Shown: piece after piece, positions 51,318-61,174 of the stretch | Position numbering within the stretch: the stretch's first letter is position 1 | Layout of the letters: each line of letters opens with the position of its first letter | Origin: Elusimicrobiota bacterium | Lineage (GTDB): Bacteria > Elusimicrobiota > Elusimicrobia > Elusimicrobiales > UBA9959 | NCBI GenBank assembly: GCA_012517285.1 | Contig: JAAYVG010000005.1 | Location: 1-64,000 of the forward strand | DNA length: 64,000 bases | Direction: 5' to 3' | Made by a program: the position numbers and the translations under genes | The notes under the pieces: model-generated | Seen by the model: the letters and a program-made list of their open reading frames with translations, nothing else | What the model was told of the DNA's origin: nothing | The model's database searches: none

Positions 51318-51868
51318 ATAAAATTAATATTGATAATAAACTGCTGATAAAGATTGCATCCGTTGCTGTTATGTTTGGTGCTGTTCTTTTTATTTATTTG
51401 TTCTACTTCTGGTTTCCAGTATCTAAGAAGATAGCTGATATGAATGAGAATCTTAAAAAAATTGATGCTGAGATAAATCAGGCTAAAGAGATAAAGTCAA
51501 AGTATAATGACCTTTCAAAAACACTTCTTGATCTGACTGAACAAAAGATTGAAATGGAAAGAAAGCTTCCGAATGATAAAAATATGCCTGATCTTGTGAG
51601 AACCATAAAAAAAATAGCTGATAAATACTATATAAAGATAAACTCGATATCTCCTGCTACTGAGGTAAAGGATCAGTATTTTTTCAAGGTGTCATATAAT
51701 ATTGCTGCAACAGGAAGCTATCATAATATTGGTAAATTCTTTGCAGAGATTGCCTTACAGGAGAGGATATTGAATATCGAAAACCTTTCCCTTTCGCAGG
51801 GGGAAGAGTCATCTGTTAATTTTGTTCTTGTTTCATACAGATACGATGATGGTAAAAATAACCTATGA
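51314..51868 (+). CDS. pilO: Type IV pilus assembly protein PilO
   Basis: PilO is the bitopic partner of PilN in the alignment complex. The 184-residue protein has an N-terminal membrane segment (IASVAVMFGAVLFIYLFYFW, about residues 12-33), a coiled coil (about 40-90, ending MERKLPNDKNMPDLVRTI with the typical KLP.......L) and a periplasmic domain with FFKVSYNIAATGSYHNIGKF (family G.Y..L..F..........) and RILNIENLSL. It overlaps both neighbours by four bases. Confidence 0.9.
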   Translation: MNKINIDNKLLIKIASVAVMFGAVLFIYLFYFWFPVSKKIADMNENLKKIDAEINQAKEIKSKYNDLSKTLLDLTEQKIEMERKLPNDKNMPDLVRTIKKIADKYYIKINSISPATEVKDQYFFKVSYNIAATGSYHNIGKFFAEIALQERILNIENLSLSQGEESSVNFVLVSYRYDDGKNNL

Positions 51869-52311
51869 AAATATTTTTATTTTTATTTTTCTGTAATTTT
51901 CTTGATGCTCAGTATATAAAATCTGATGTGGTCATATCCACTACTAATGTATCGGTAAAGGAAATTTATGCACCATATGTTAAAAGAAATCCTATGGTGC
52001 AGTCAAAGGTTTATGGTTCTAAAACTTTAAAATATTCCATTGTCAATTCCACTTCTCCCATCAAACAGGAGATGAGCATAAAAAAATTTAAACTCTCTGG
52101 AATAATAAAATATAATGATTACAGAGAGGCTCTTTTAAAGGATACTATGAACGATACTGCCTATATACTCAGAAACGGTATGCTTTATGATAATAAAAAG
52201 AAGGTATTGAAAAACATACGAGGTGATATAAGGGAAAAATCAGTCTTGCTTTATGACATAATATCTAAGGATGAGATCAATCTTTTAATAGATGAGGATA
52301 AAAAGGAGTAG
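51865..52311 (+). CDS. pilP: PilP-like pilus protein
   Basis: PilP links the inner-membrane PilNO complex to the secretin. The 148-residue product has a short signal peptide (MKIFLFLFFCNFLDAQ) and no lipobox cysteine in the usual place. It then has a segment (VKEIYAPYVKRNPMVQSKVY) and a beta domain IKKFKLSGIIKYNDYREALL then KDTMNDTAYILRNGMLYDNK that fits the PilP pattern of L.G.......ALL.......V..G. Assignment relies on position between pilO and pilQ as well as this pattern. Confidence 0.78.
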   Translation: MKIFLFLFFCNFLDAQYIKSDVVISTTNVSVKEIYAPYVKRNPMVQSKVYGSKTLKYSIVNSTSPIKQEMSIKKFKLSGIIKYNDYREALLKDTMNDTAYILRNGMLYDNKKKVLKNIRGDIREKSVLLYDIISKDEINLLIDEDKKE

Positions 52312-52314
52312 TCT

Positions 52315-54057
52315 ATGAATACAATATTTTTTATGATTTCTCTATTTCTATCAGATGTTTATAGCAGCGAAATAATAAATGATGTTCAGTGGAAGGATAA
52401 CAGCATTGTTATAACCCATTCTGCTGAAAGAATGAAATATTCTATAAAGAACTTACAGGGTTTATCAGGTATTGAAATAAGTATAAGTGATATGAATTTT
52501 AAAGTTTTAAAGGAACAGCCAGTTGTATCTGATATTGTCAAAAGGATAAAAACTTTTCAATATGCTGATGTATCCAAAATAGAGGTGGAAACTTTAAAGG
52601 CTGTGTCGTATGATGTAGTCGAAAATAAAGGAAAGCTTATAATAAAGCTTTATCCGAGTAAGACGAATGAAACCCATAATGATATGAAAATAATTTCTCC
52701 CAAAAAAGAAGTTATTAAAAACAAAGGCAATACTGCTTATGTTGAGAAAAAGAACATAATGGAAAGACTGCCAAAGTATAGGATTGATATAGACTACTCT
52801 GAGGCCGATGTGAGAGAGGTATTGACACAGCTTGCTGCAAGGGCTTCTATAAATGTTGTTTTTTCAAACAATGTCACAGGAAATATATCGTTATCGTTAA
52901 AAAGCACTCCTTTTGATGAGGTGTTTAAAACAGTGCTTGATATAAAAGGTCTTGTTGCCCAACAAATAGCTGATAATGTGCTGAAAATATCCACGACTCA
53001 AAATTTGTTTGATGAACAGAAAAATTCATATCTTCAAACCAAGGTTATCTTTTTAAACTATGTAAAAGCCTCAGATTTAAAGGCTCAGATAGAGTCTGTT
53101 GCTCAGGCTGAGGGAAGAGTATCGTCAAAGTGCAATGTTGATGATACAAACAACGCACTCATAGTTACAGATACACCTATGGGACTTGAGACAACAGAGA
53201 TGCTTGTTAAGAAGCTGGACAGAATCCCCAAACAAGTCTTGATTGAGGCAAAGCTTGTTGAGGTAAATCTTAACAGCGGGCTTGATACAGGGATTCAGTG
53301 GTCTGTTTCAGGCAATAAAAATGGTAATTATGTTGGTGCAAACAGCGCTCAGAGCGATGGAGCAATAGGGCCTAATGCTCAGTGGGGAAATCAAAAAAGC
53401 ATAACTCCAGGATACAGTGGATCGTATACGGGAGTTGGGGCAAACCTTACAGCTCAGACTGGAGGAACAGGTGTTGAGCTGCCTGCAAGCACAATATACG
53501 GGGCATTTAGATTTGGAAGGATAACATCCAATTTTATGTTTGATGCAATAATATCTGCCGCTGAACAAAAGGGAAATGCAAAGGTTTTATCAAATCCTAA
53601 GATAGCTACGCTTAACAATAAGACAGCAACAATACTTATAACAGATCAGACCCCTTATGATCAACAGACTGCTACTATTTCTAACGGTCAGACAACTATA
53701 TCTCATAATTATTCAAATGTTGATACAGGGATAACGCTTGAGGTCACTCCGACAATAACATCGGATGGACAGATAACAATGCATGTTGTTCCTGAGGTTA
53801 GACAGCTTTCTGGTCAGCCAAACGGGATTGCTCCTCCACCAACAGCCACAAGAAAGAGTGATACAAACGTAATTGTTCAGGATGGTGAAACGATAGTAAT
53901 AGGTGGGCTTATACATGATTATGAACAAGAATATGAGTATAAGGTTCCTCTGCTTGGAGATATTCCACTTTTAGGATACTTGTTTAAAAAGACTTCCAAG
54001 GAAAGGCAAAGAATGGAGCTTTTAATATTTGTAACACCTAAAATTATTGAAAGTTAA
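52315..54057 (+). CDS. pilQ: Type IV pilus secretin PilQ
   Basis: PilQ forms the outer-membrane pore through which the pilus passes. The 580-residue protein has a signal peptide, an AMIN-like region (about 22-120, NDVQWKDNSIVITHS), an STN/N0 domain (RIDIDYSEADVREVLTQLAA then RASINVVFS), a secretin N1 domain (VIFLNYVKASDLKAQIESVA) and the secretin core (VLIEAKLVEVNLNSGLDTGI, NAKVLSNPKIATLNNKTATI, GITLEVTPTITSDGQITMHV, VIVQDGETIVIGGLIHDYEQ then YEYKVPLLGDIPLLGYLF). A single AMIN makes it shorter than proteobacterial PilQ. An AAAGGAG site precedes the ATG. Confidence 0.95.
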   Translation: MNTIFFMISLFLSDVYSSEIINDVQWKDNSIVITHSAERMKYSIKNLQGLSGIEISISDMNFKVLKEQPVVSDIVKRIKTFQYADVSKIEVETLKAVSYDVVENKGKLIIKLYPSKTNETHNDMKIISPKKEVIKNKGNTAYVEKKNIMERLPKYRIDIDYSEADVREVLTQLAARASINVVFSNNVTGNISLSLKSTPFDEVFKTVLDIKGLVAQQIADNVLKISTTQNLFDEQKNSYLQTKVIFLNYVKASDLKAQIESVAQAEGRVSSKCNVDDTNNALIVTDTPMGLETTEMLVKKLDRIPKQVLIEAKLVEVNLNSGLDTGIQWSVSGNKNGNYVGANSAQSDGAIGPNAQWGNQKSITPGYSGSYTGVGANLTAQTGGTGVELPASTIYGAFRFGRITSNFMFDAIISAAEQKGNAKVLSNPKIATLNNKTATILITDQTPYDQQTATISNGQTTISHNYSNVDTGITLEVTPTITSDGQITMHVVPEVRQLSGQPNGIAPPPTATRKSDTNVIVQDGETIVIGGLIHDYEQEYEYKVPLLGDIPLLGYLFKKTSKERQRMELLIFVTPKIIES

Positions 54058-54092
54058 TTTGTTGATATAGTTTTTATATCAGCCAGTAAAAC

Positions 54093-55571
54093 ATGAAAAA
54101 TACTGTTGAAAAAAAATATGATCTTTTAAAACTGTTTGGTTTTTTTCCTTTCATAGCAATGATCTTTTATGGATTCTGGAATATAAAGATATATCTGGTC
54201 TTAAATTCTATTGTTTTTATAGCATTTATTTTGCTGTTGTTTCATATTTATAAAAAAAAATATTTTTTTTTTACTGATGGATATCAATATTTCTTTGCAG
54301 CAATTGTCTTGTCCTTGATTTCATTTTCACTTTCTCCATTAAGGAATCTGATATCACTTGAGTATATAAATTTTTTATCAGGGTTTATAATATTTTTTAT
54401 AACACTTAATATTCAGGATAATGACGGAGATATTAAGTATTTTTATCCATTTCTGTTCATAATAGTTCTCATATCAGCTTATAACCTCATAAGTGGTGAT
54501 GATGTCATAGCAACGCTTAAAAACTCCAACACACTCGCATTTTTTTCAATCCTTATAATTGGTATGCTATTAGAAAAAAGAAGATATTATGCTGCTCTTA
54601 TATTCTTCTGTGTTTTGATATCAACGAGATCTATTGCCGGTATGTTGTCTGTGGTTCTTGTTAGCTCTTATTACTGTTTCAATAACAGGAAAAACATAGA
54701 TTTTAAAAACAATAAAATTGTATTATCAATAGTTTTGTTGCTGATTGTTTTTCTTGTCTTCAATATAGATGAAAGATCTGTTTCTGATAGGATTAATTGG
54801 TGGAGATCATCATTTGATATGTTTAAAGAAAGGCCTCTTGTTGGCTGGGGATATTCAGGATTTACTCATCTTATATCGGCATTCTCATCTGATGGCCCAA
54901 AGTCTCTTTATGCTCATAATTATTTCATCGAGACATTGGCTGAAGAAGGGATAATCTTTTCTGCTGTATGGTTCTATTTCTTATTTTTGATCATTAAGAG
55001 ATCAAAAAACTTTTATCACTATGCATTATTATCTGCACTTTTACAGAGTCTTTTTGATTTCGGGATAGACACAACCTGTGGCTGGTGGTTTTTCATGTAT
55101 ATACTTGCGGAGTCTGATAAAAAGGATCTTTTGATGTTCAGATTTTCAAACAATGGCAAGAAAATAACCAGTTTTATTATTGCTTTATCCTCTCTTGTTT
55201 TTTTTGTATGGCTTTATTCTTCTTTTAAATATATTGATATAGAAAAAAGGCTCGGGGTTATATCTGAGCTTGCTAATAATAACAGATATGATCTGGCTGT
55301 TGCATACTCCGATGATTCCATAGCAAAAAATCCTGATAATTTTGATATCGCTCTAAAAAGAGCTCTCGTGCTTGAAGATATAGCTGAAATCACAAGGGAT
55401 AAAAGAGCGTATATGGATCTGGCAAAATCTCTTGAATATATTCTTATTATCAATCCATATTATAAAAGGGCTTATGATAAGTTAGAGAAAATATATGATA
55501 TGATAGGTGATGAGAGACTTATTACTGATCTAAGATTTCGCAAGAAAAATTATATCCAGGCAGATAAATAG
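54093..55571 (+). CDS. O-antigen ligase-like (Wzy_C) membrane protein with TPR tail, first copy
   Basis: Wzy_C proteins transfer or polymerise glycans from undecaprenyl carriers in the periplasm; some glycosylate pilins. The 492-residue protein has about ten membrane segments. The large periplasmic loop carries the family motif RINWWRSSFDMFKERPLVGW then GYSGF, with AHNYFIETLAEEGII following (Arg, His and Glu typical of this loop). After the last membrane segment (about 355-375) is a TPR-like region (about 390-492, NNNRYDLAVAYSDDSIAKNP). It lies 36 bases after pilQ with no clear ribosome binding site, and its stop overlaps the start of a similar gene. Pilin glycosylation is inference from position. 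Confidence 0.8.
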   Translation: MKNTVEKKYDLLKLFGFFPFIAMIFYGFWNIKIYLVLNSIVFIAFILLLFHIYKKKYFFFTDGYQYFFAAIVLSLISFSLSPLRNLISLEYINFLSGFIIFFITLNIQDNDGDIKYFYPFLFIIVLISAYNLISGDDVIATLKNSNTLAFFSILIIGMLLEKRRYYAALIFFCVLISTRSIAGMLSVVLVSSYYCFNNRKNIDFKNNKIVLSIVLLLIVFLVFNIDERSVSDRINWWRSSFDMFKERPLVGWGYSGFTHLISAFSSDGPKSLYAHNYFIETLAEEGIIFSAVWFYFLFLIIKRSKNFYHYALLSALLQSLFDFGIDTTCGWWFFMYILAESDKKDLLMFRFSNNGKKITSFIIALSSLVFFVWLYSSFKYIDIEKRLGVISELANNNRYDLAVAYSDDSIAKNPDNFDIALKRALVLEDIAEITRDKRAYMDLAKSLEYILIINPYYKRAYDKLEKIYDMIGDERLITDLRFRKKNYIQADK

Positions 55572-57139
55572 TGGAAAGATTTAAATCGTTATCGTATAAT
55601 AAACTCTTCATTATAATATTTTTATTATCAGGAATATTCTTGAACGGATTTGTTGACAAAAGTATATTTTTAGTTATATCAATACTATCATTTGCATATC
55701 TGTGGCTTTACAATAAAAAACTATCAGTTGATTTTAACTATCTTTGTATGTTTTTTTTATCAGCTGTTGTTAGCACATTCCTATCAGTTGATTTTGAAAA
55801 TTCATTTCACTGGTTGTATATAAATTTTTTTTGTGTTATATTCTTTTTTTATTTTTATGGTCTTTCAAATGATGAAAAAAATGATATTCTATTGTTTATA
55901 AGGCAGCTCTCATATCTGTTTTCAGTATTTTTCTTTTTTATTGTACTGTATAAATTTTTCTTAGGAAAACCACTTTATTTTATAGGTAAAAATCCTAACT
56001 ATTTATCTCTTTTCTTTGGAATTTCTCTTATTTTTTCTATCAGCGATTATCTTAAAAAAAAGGATATAGTTTCAGTAATAGTCTTTATCTTATCTATTTC
56101 AGGACTCCTGATTATTAACTCAAGGGCATCATTCTTTTCTCTCTTTGTTTCAGTATTTATTTTACTTAAAAATAAGATAGGAATAAAAAAAACTTCTATA
56201 ATTTATATCATTCTTGCCTCAGCCTATCTTATGTTTTTCTTTCCGCTATTAAGATACAATCTCAAGCTCTATGATTTGAGGGCTTTTGAAAGGATTGATA
56301 TCTGGAGTACAGCATTTAAGGCTTTTATGTCAAGACCAATCTTTGGCTGGGGTGGCGGGGATTTTTCTATTGCGTTTGAGTATTTTAAGTTCCCTTACTT
56401 TGACGGGCTTTCATATTACAATCACTCAACCTTTCATGCTCACAGCGAGATTTTAAATGTCCTGTGTGAAAATGGTATTGCTGGATTTATTTTTTATCTG
56501 CTTTTTATAAAAGAAGTTATATCGCATGTAAAAAATGTCGATATGAAGATTGTTTTTATATTTTTTACACTCTTCAGCTTTGTTGATATAGTCCTCTACC
56601 TTCCATTTTTTAGATTTGGATATTTTATTATTGCTGCACTTATGATAGAAAAGCAATATGATTTCATCGTCAGCATTAGAAGATTAGTCTTTGCTATAAT
56701 TTGTTTCATTGCCATGGAGATTGATATTATTTTTGTGGTCCATAATAATCACAAAACACCTGTTGCGGCCTATTCGGCTTTACTGTCATCAAAAAACTAT
56801 GTTAAAAATGCAGCGATAGTGGAGTATTCCTTATACTCTAACCCTCATAACGCAGTCCTCTATTTTGAGCTTGGAAGATTCTATTTTAATACAGGTGATA
56901 TGAGATCTGCTATCTTATATCTTAAAAGGGCATATGATCTAGAACCACTCTTTAGAAATGCTCTTTTGATGCTTGCTCAGTCTGAGCTTTATGAGAAAAA
57001 TAATGATATGGCTGAATATTATTTTAAAAGAATAAATCCAAATCTATCCTTAGTTCCTGATAATTTTTATTCATCATACATAGCTGGATTTAATTCTGTT
57101 GCTTATGATAGTGTCTCTAAAATTTTAAGAGGAAAGTAA
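55571..57139 (+). CDS. O-antigen ligase-like (Wzy_C) membrane protein with TPR tail, second copy
   Basis: The 522-residue protein has the same plan as its upstream neighbour: about ten membrane segments and the loop motif FERIDIWSTAFKAFMSRPIF then GWGGGDFSIAF and FHAHSEILNVLCENGIAGFI. A TPR region follows (about 425-505; NPHNAVLYFELGRFYFNTGD). The start is a GTG whose G is the last base of the preceding stop (TAGTG), so translation is coupled. The two are clearly homologous in architecture but well diverged, indicating an old duplication or separate specificities, such as ligase versus polymerase. Confidence 0.8.
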   Translation: MERFKSLSYNKLFIIIFLLSGIFLNGFVDKSIFLVISILSFAYLWLYNKKLSVDFNYLCMFFLSAVVSTFLSVDFENSFHWLYINFFCVIFFFYFYGLSNDEKNDILLFIRQLSYLFSVFFFFIVLYKFFLGKPLYFIGKNPNYLSLFFGISLIFSISDYLKKKDIVSVIVFILSISGLLIINSRASFFSLFVSVFILLKNKIGIKKTSIIYIILASAYLMFFFPLLRYNLKLYDLRAFERIDIWSTAFKAFMSRPIFGWGGGDFSIAFEYFKFPYFDGLSYYNHSTFHAHSEILNVLCENGIAGFIFYLLFIKEVISHVKNVDMKIVFIFFTLFSFVDIVLYLPFFRFGYFIIAALMIEKQYDFIVSIRRLVFAIICFIAMEIDIIFVVHNNHKTPVAAYSALLSSKNYVKNAAIVEYSLYSNPHNAVLYFELGRFYFNTGDMRSAILYLKRAYDLEPLFRNALLMLAQSELYEKNNDMAEYYFKRINPNLSLVPDNFYSSYIAGFNSVAYDSVSKILRGK

Positions 57140-57145
57140 ATTTAA

Positions 57146-57151
57146 TAGAAT
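57146..57151 (+). promoter_or_regulatory. -10 box 6 nt before the phospholipase D-like gene
   Basis: TAGAAT at 57146-57151 is followed by ATTATT and the ATG at 57158. It lies in a short gap after the ligase-like gene. There is no ribosome binding site and no good -35 box, so this is weaker than the case at 31458. Confidence 0.4.
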
Positions 57152-57157
57152 ATTATT

Positions 57158-58291
57158 ATGGATGCTTATAGAATAAAGAAATACTGTCTTAACCCTGATT
57201 CCATACTTATGGCTGGTGATATAAAATTATTAAGCACAGGTGATTTGTTTCTTAGTGAAATGCAGGCTATGATAGAACACACTGAAAAGAGTCTGCTCAT
57301 AGAGTTTTATGAGATAGCTGATGATGACTTCGGTATAAAATTAAAAGAGTTGCTCATAAATAAGGCAAGGCAGGGTGTAGATATAAAGATAATATATGAT
57401 AGCATTGGTTCAAGAAATACATCTCAGGGTTATTTTAATGATATGAGAAAGAATGGGATTGAGGTTATAGAGTATAATCCTATAAGGATGTTTACATCAG
57501 TAAGAAGGTGGTTCAGACGTGATCACAGAAAAATAATGGTTTCAGATTTTACATATTCTATACTCGGTGGTTTTAATCTAAGCCTTGATTATCTACCATA
57601 TTTTATAGGTGGGAGGAACTGGAAGGATTTTGGAGTTAGATTTTCAGGTGATGTGGTTTCAATGATAACCAGAATATTTAGAGATAACTGGATTTCTATT
57701 GGTGGCAGTGATTTTGAACTCTTGCCTGCGAGTGTCAGTGGTGATATCCCTGTTTCAATTGTATGGGAACATGGAATAAAAAATATACACTCTATAAGAA
57801 GAAGTTATAAGTATGCTATGGATAATGCAAAGGATTCTATATATATAACAAATGCATACTTTTTGCCCGATGGGCTTATATACAGATGTCTAAAAAGAGC
57901 TGTGATAAGGGGAGTGGATGTTAAAATAATACTTCCATTTAAAACTGATCATCCCTATGTGCGAATCGCATCAATGTCAATACTGAAACTTCTCATAAAG
58001 CATGGGGTAAAGATCTATGAATGGCAGGGAGAGGTTCTTCATGCAAAGACTGCTGTTGTTGATGGGGTCTGGGTATCCATAGGTTCACACAACTTTGATC
58101 ATATAAGTATGCATCACAATCTTGAGATGAATATAAATATATTTGATGAAAACATAGGTGCTGATATGAAAAGGCTTTTTGAGAATGATCTGAATAATTC
58201 AAAAGAATTGACGTTATCATATATAAACAAGCTTCCACTTTCTACAAAGATATTCAGTCAGTTCATCTATCTTTTTAGAAACTTTATATGA
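57158..58291 (+). CDS. Cardiolipin synthase-like phospholipase D family protein
   Basis: Such enzymes join phosphatidyl groups at the membrane to form cardiolipin. The 377-residue protein has two HKD motifs: DHRKIMVSDFTYSILGGFNL (His123, Lys125, Asp130) and HAKTAVVDGVWVSIGSHNFD (His295, Lys297, Asp302). It lacks the N-terminal membrane segments of ClsA, so it resembles ClsB-type or other cytoplasmic-face PLD synthases. A basic patch (FTSVRRWFRRDHRK) could contact lipid. A start without Shine-Dalgarno follows a -10 box by 6 bases. Its stop overlaps the next gene (ATGA). Confidence 0.88.
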   Translation: MDAYRIKKYCLNPDSILMAGDIKLLSTGDLFLSEMQAMIEHTEKSLLIEFYEIADDDFGIKLKELLINKARQGVDIKIIYDSIGSRNTSQGYFNDMRKNGIEVIEYNPIRMFTSVRRWFRRDHRKIMVSDFTYSILGGFNLSLDYLPYFIGGRNWKDFGVRFSGDVVSMITRIFRDNWISIGGSDFELLPASVSGDIPVSIVWEHGIKNIHSIRRSYKYAMDNAKDSIYITNAYFLPDGLIYRCLKRAVIRGVDVKIILPFKTDHPYVRIASMSILKLLIKHGVKIYEWQGEVLHAKTAVVDGVWVSIGSHNFDHISMHHNLEMNINIFDENIGADMKRLFENDLNNSKELTLSYINKLPLSTKIFSQFIYLFRNFI

Positions 58292-59601
58292 GGCTTTTAT
58301 TTATTTTTCTTTCTCTTTTTTTAAGCTGTGAAACCACCGATGAAATATACAATAAGATACTTACTGATAAATTCTTTAGGGGGATAGTTGCTGATAATCT
58401 TATAGAGAATAAAAAATATGCTGATATTGGCGAGATAAAAGAGTTTGAAACATATTCGGAGTTAAGAGGTTATGTCATTTCGCTTGTAGAAAAAAATCCC
58501 AAGAAGGCAGCTGAGCTTTTCAGCGGTGTTGTAAAAGAAACGGGTGGTTATAAAATTGTCAGTGAAAACTATGAATATGAAATCAATCCTGTTTTCAAAT
58601 CACTCATAGACCAGATGAAAAGAGCATCATCTGATAACAGTATCGGGGATGAAAGCAGAAGGGTTTTGTCATCAACTCTTTTTGAAGGTGTATGGAAAAA
58701 GCCCGATGGCGATCTCTCTATAACCTCAAACAATACTGAAATAAATGATTATAGAGTTACACCTGAGTATAATTCTCTGGACTTAAACGTTAATAAATTA
58801 TTATCAGAAAAAAGAAACATAGACAGTATATGGAATTACCTGAACGAATACTCTGTTAGAGATATAAATGATATATTAAAAAATACTCAGTCTGCATATT
58901 TAAAATTTTCTAAATATGTTTCAAGTATAAGTGGTATGAAAAAAATCAATCCTGAGCAATCGAAGTCTCTTATTTCTATTATTAATGAGGTATCAAAGTA
59001 TCTTAAATTGAAGGTTCTTGTCATAAGATACAGGGAGCTTGAGGAAAGGATAATGGCTTTAAAAAGTATTAGATTAAAAAATAGTTTATCAGATCTGTAT
59101 AACAGAATGATAGATCTCAGTTCTAAAAACAACAGTACAGAGTTTGATAGAGAGTTTATGTCTCTTTTTTCTGATATGGACACAATTGCATCAGAAACAA
59201 CTGTTTTAAATAATGTGTATGATTTAAAAAATAATCTTGAAAGATATTATCCATCGTGTTTTTATGACTGGCTTGTTTATAAAATAAATTATTATATATA
59301 TCCGTCAAAAAAGTTTTTAGTTATGATGAGTCAAAAAAAAGATATTCTTCTGTTGCTCAACAAAATTATTTCTGGATACGAGAAAAATGGATTTGATCAT
59401 ATCAATAGCAATCTATTGATTACAGAAAAAAAATCACTTGATGATGCATTTAAACTGATTGAGGATATGAATGAGATAAAGAATAAAAACAGAAAAATTC
59501 AATATTATTTCTTTGATAATTTAATACCTTACGATATCTACACTAAAAATGGTAAAAGATATTTTGGTTTGAAATATGCTGAAGAGATAAAAAAGCATTA
59601 A
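58288..59601 (+). CDS. Large lipoprotein of unknown function
   Basis: The 437-residue product begins with a lipoprotein signal (MRLLFIFLSLFLSCETTDE, Cys14). The mature part is almost wholly helical, with repeated Ser/Asn/Lys/Leu-rich amphipathic helices (for example YLNEYSVRDINDILKNTQSA and LISIINEVSKYLKLKVLVIR) and no recognisable catalytic motif. It overlaps the cardiolipin-synthase-like gene by four bases, and converges with the minus-strand oxidoreductase gene, leaving seven bases between stops. I do not recognise a family; membrane attachment is inferred from the lipobox. Confidence 0.7.
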   Translation: MRLLFIFLSLFLSCETTDEIYNKILTDKFFRGIVADNLIENKKYADIGEIKEFETYSELRGYVISLVEKNPKKAAELFSGVVKETGGYKIVSENYEYEINPVFKSLIDQMKRASSDNSIGDESRRVLSSTLFEGVWKKPDGDLSITSNNTEINDYRVTPEYNSLDLNVNKLLSEKRNIDSIWNYLNEYSVRDINDILKNTQSAYLKFSKYVSSISGMKKINPEQSKSLISIINEVSKYLKLKVLVIRYRELEERIMALKSIRLKNSLSDLYNRMIDLSSKNNSTEFDREFMSLFSDMDTIASETTVLNNVYDLKNNLERYYPSCFYDWLVYKINYYIYPSKKFLVMMSQKKDILLLLNKIISGYEKNGFDHINSNLLITEKKSLDDAFKLIEDMNEIKNKNRKIQYYFFDNLIPYDIYTKNGKRYFGLKYAEEIKKH

Positions 59602-59608
59602 GCATATT

Positions 59609-61174
59609 CTATTTTTTTTCCTGATATTCCTGTTCAGTGTTTATATCCCATATCTCAGTCTTATCAGTATTGTTTAATATACACTCTGCTGCCTTTATCC
59701 CTGTTAGCATTGAGTGATCCATGTTGTTATATCTATGCATCCCGTTTCTTCCTATAGGGTATAAGTTTTTAATGCCATTTAAAAAGTCTTTTATCCTATC
59801 AATTTCCTCATATGCTCCAAAATATGCTGGATATGCCTTTTCTGTTCTTATGGCTGTTCCATCAAGGAAGTCATTGCTATCTATGATGCCAACATTTGAA
59901 AGATCTTTTATTGCGATATCTATTAAGTCCTTATCATCTTTACTCCACAGATGATCATTTTCATTACAGAAGTATTCAACCCCAAGCCATATTTTGTTAA
60001 CATCGTTTAAAAGATATGGGCTCCAGTTGTTAAATATTTGCAACCTTCCTGCTACTATACCGCTATCCTGTAAGTATATCCAGTTATCAGGAATAATATT
60101 ATTAACGGTTCTTTCACCGCTTTTATTCTTTACCTTCATCCTTTTCATTAAAAGCCCGACAGCTATAAAATCTCTATACAAAAGTTCGTTTGATAATCTT
60201 GCAATATTCTCATCCTTTTTATTAAAAGCATTTATTAAATCTTTTATCGGCATTGATGATATGAGATAATCTGCGTTATAGTTTGCAATTTCTCCTGTTA
60301 GTTTATTTTTAGTGGTTATGGAAAGAACTCTATCATTCTCTATATTAATACCAATAACCTCAGAGTTTTTAATTATAACTCCACCAGCAGCCTCTATCCT
60401 TTTTGCCATCTCATCCCACATCTGACCGGGTCCTAACTTTGGATAATAAAACTGCCTTATCAAGGTTGTTTCAACAGCTTTTGTGGTTTTATATCTGCTT
60501 GAAAAAGTATTAAGAAATATATCCTTTAAAATGGATGATATAGAAAGCCCCTGAACTCTCTGTGCACCCCAATCCGGTTTTATCTCATTACAATTTATAC
60601 CCCATACCTTTTCCGTATAATCCTTAAAAAATGTCAGATAAAGCTCTTTACCAAATCTATTAATAAAAAAATCCTCTAAATTTTTCTCATTTTTTATTGG
60701 CGATACCATGCTTTTCATATAGCTGAGTCCGATTTTTGTCATCTTACTGAGTCCAAGATTTCTTATGGTGTTATAGTTAAGTGCAACAGGATAATCAAAG
60801 AATTTATGCATATAGTATATTCTTGATGTCCTTTTCCTTATGAGCATGACATTATCTTCTTTTTCTGGGTCTGGCCCATTGGTGTTATAATCAATATTTC
60901 TGTATCTTTCTGTAATTATATCATCGCTTGATGGAAATCCTTGTATAGGCATTATTTCTGTCCAGAGTTTTAATATATCATCAGATTTGCTATAAAACCT
61001 GTGGCCACCGATATCTATTCTGTTTCCTTTGTAAGACTCTGTTCTTGCTATACCACCGAGAATTGCTCTTTTTTCTATTATTACTACATTATAATCCTTA
61101 TTTTTTACAAGCTCATATCCAGCTGTAAGCCCCGCTGGTCCACCACCTATTATTATCACATTTTTTTTGTTCAT
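59609..61174 (-). CDS. NAD(P)/FAD-dependent oxidoreductase (amine-oxidase/UGM-like fold)
   Basis: The 521-residue protein begins with a dinucleotide-binding motif (VIIIGGGPAGLTAGYELVKN) and IIEKRAILGGIARTESYKGN then RIDIGGHRFYSKSD. This arrangement is shared by protoporphyrinogen-oxidase-like and UDP-galactopyranose-mutase-like proteins. YTEKVWGINCNEIKPDWGAQ then RVQGLSI and the end IKNLYPIGRNGMHRYNNMDH then SMLTGIKAA are typical of a group often annotated as FAD-dependent oxidoreductases of surface-sugar loci. It overlaps the GtrA gene by four bases. A role in modifying lipid-linked sugars or polyprenols is inferred from that partner. Confidence 0.82.
   Translation of the reverse strand: MNKKNVIIIGGGPAGLTAGYELVKNKDYNVVIIEKRAILGGIARTESYKGNRIDIGGHRFYSKSDDILKLWTEIMPIQGFPSSDDIITERYRNIDYNTNGPDPEKEDNVMLIRKRTSRIYYMHKFFDYPVALNYNTIRNLGLSKMTKIGLSYMKSMVSPIKNEKNLEDFFINRFGKELYLTFFKDYTEKVWGINCNEIKPDWGAQRVQGLSISSILKDIFLNTFSSRYKTTKAVETTLIRQFYYPKLGPGQMWDEMAKRIEAAGGVIIKNSEVIGINIENDRVLSITTKNKLTGEIANYNADYLISSMPIKDLINAFNKKDENIARLSNELLYRDFIAVGLLMKRMKVKNKSGERTVNNIIPDNWIYLQDSGIVAGRLQIFNNWSPYLLNDVNKIWLGVEYFCNENDHLWSKDDKDLIDIAIKDLSNVGIIDSNDFLDGTAIRTEKAYPAYFGAYEEIDRIKDFLNGIKNLYPIGRNGMHRYNNMDHSMLTGIKAAECILNNTDKTEIWDINTEQEYQEKK

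Noticed and set aside
54063-54080. GATATA/TATATC hairpin after pilQ as a terminator
   Set aside because: The stem is A/T only and no T-tract follows; it is too weak to call termination before the coupled ligase-like genes.
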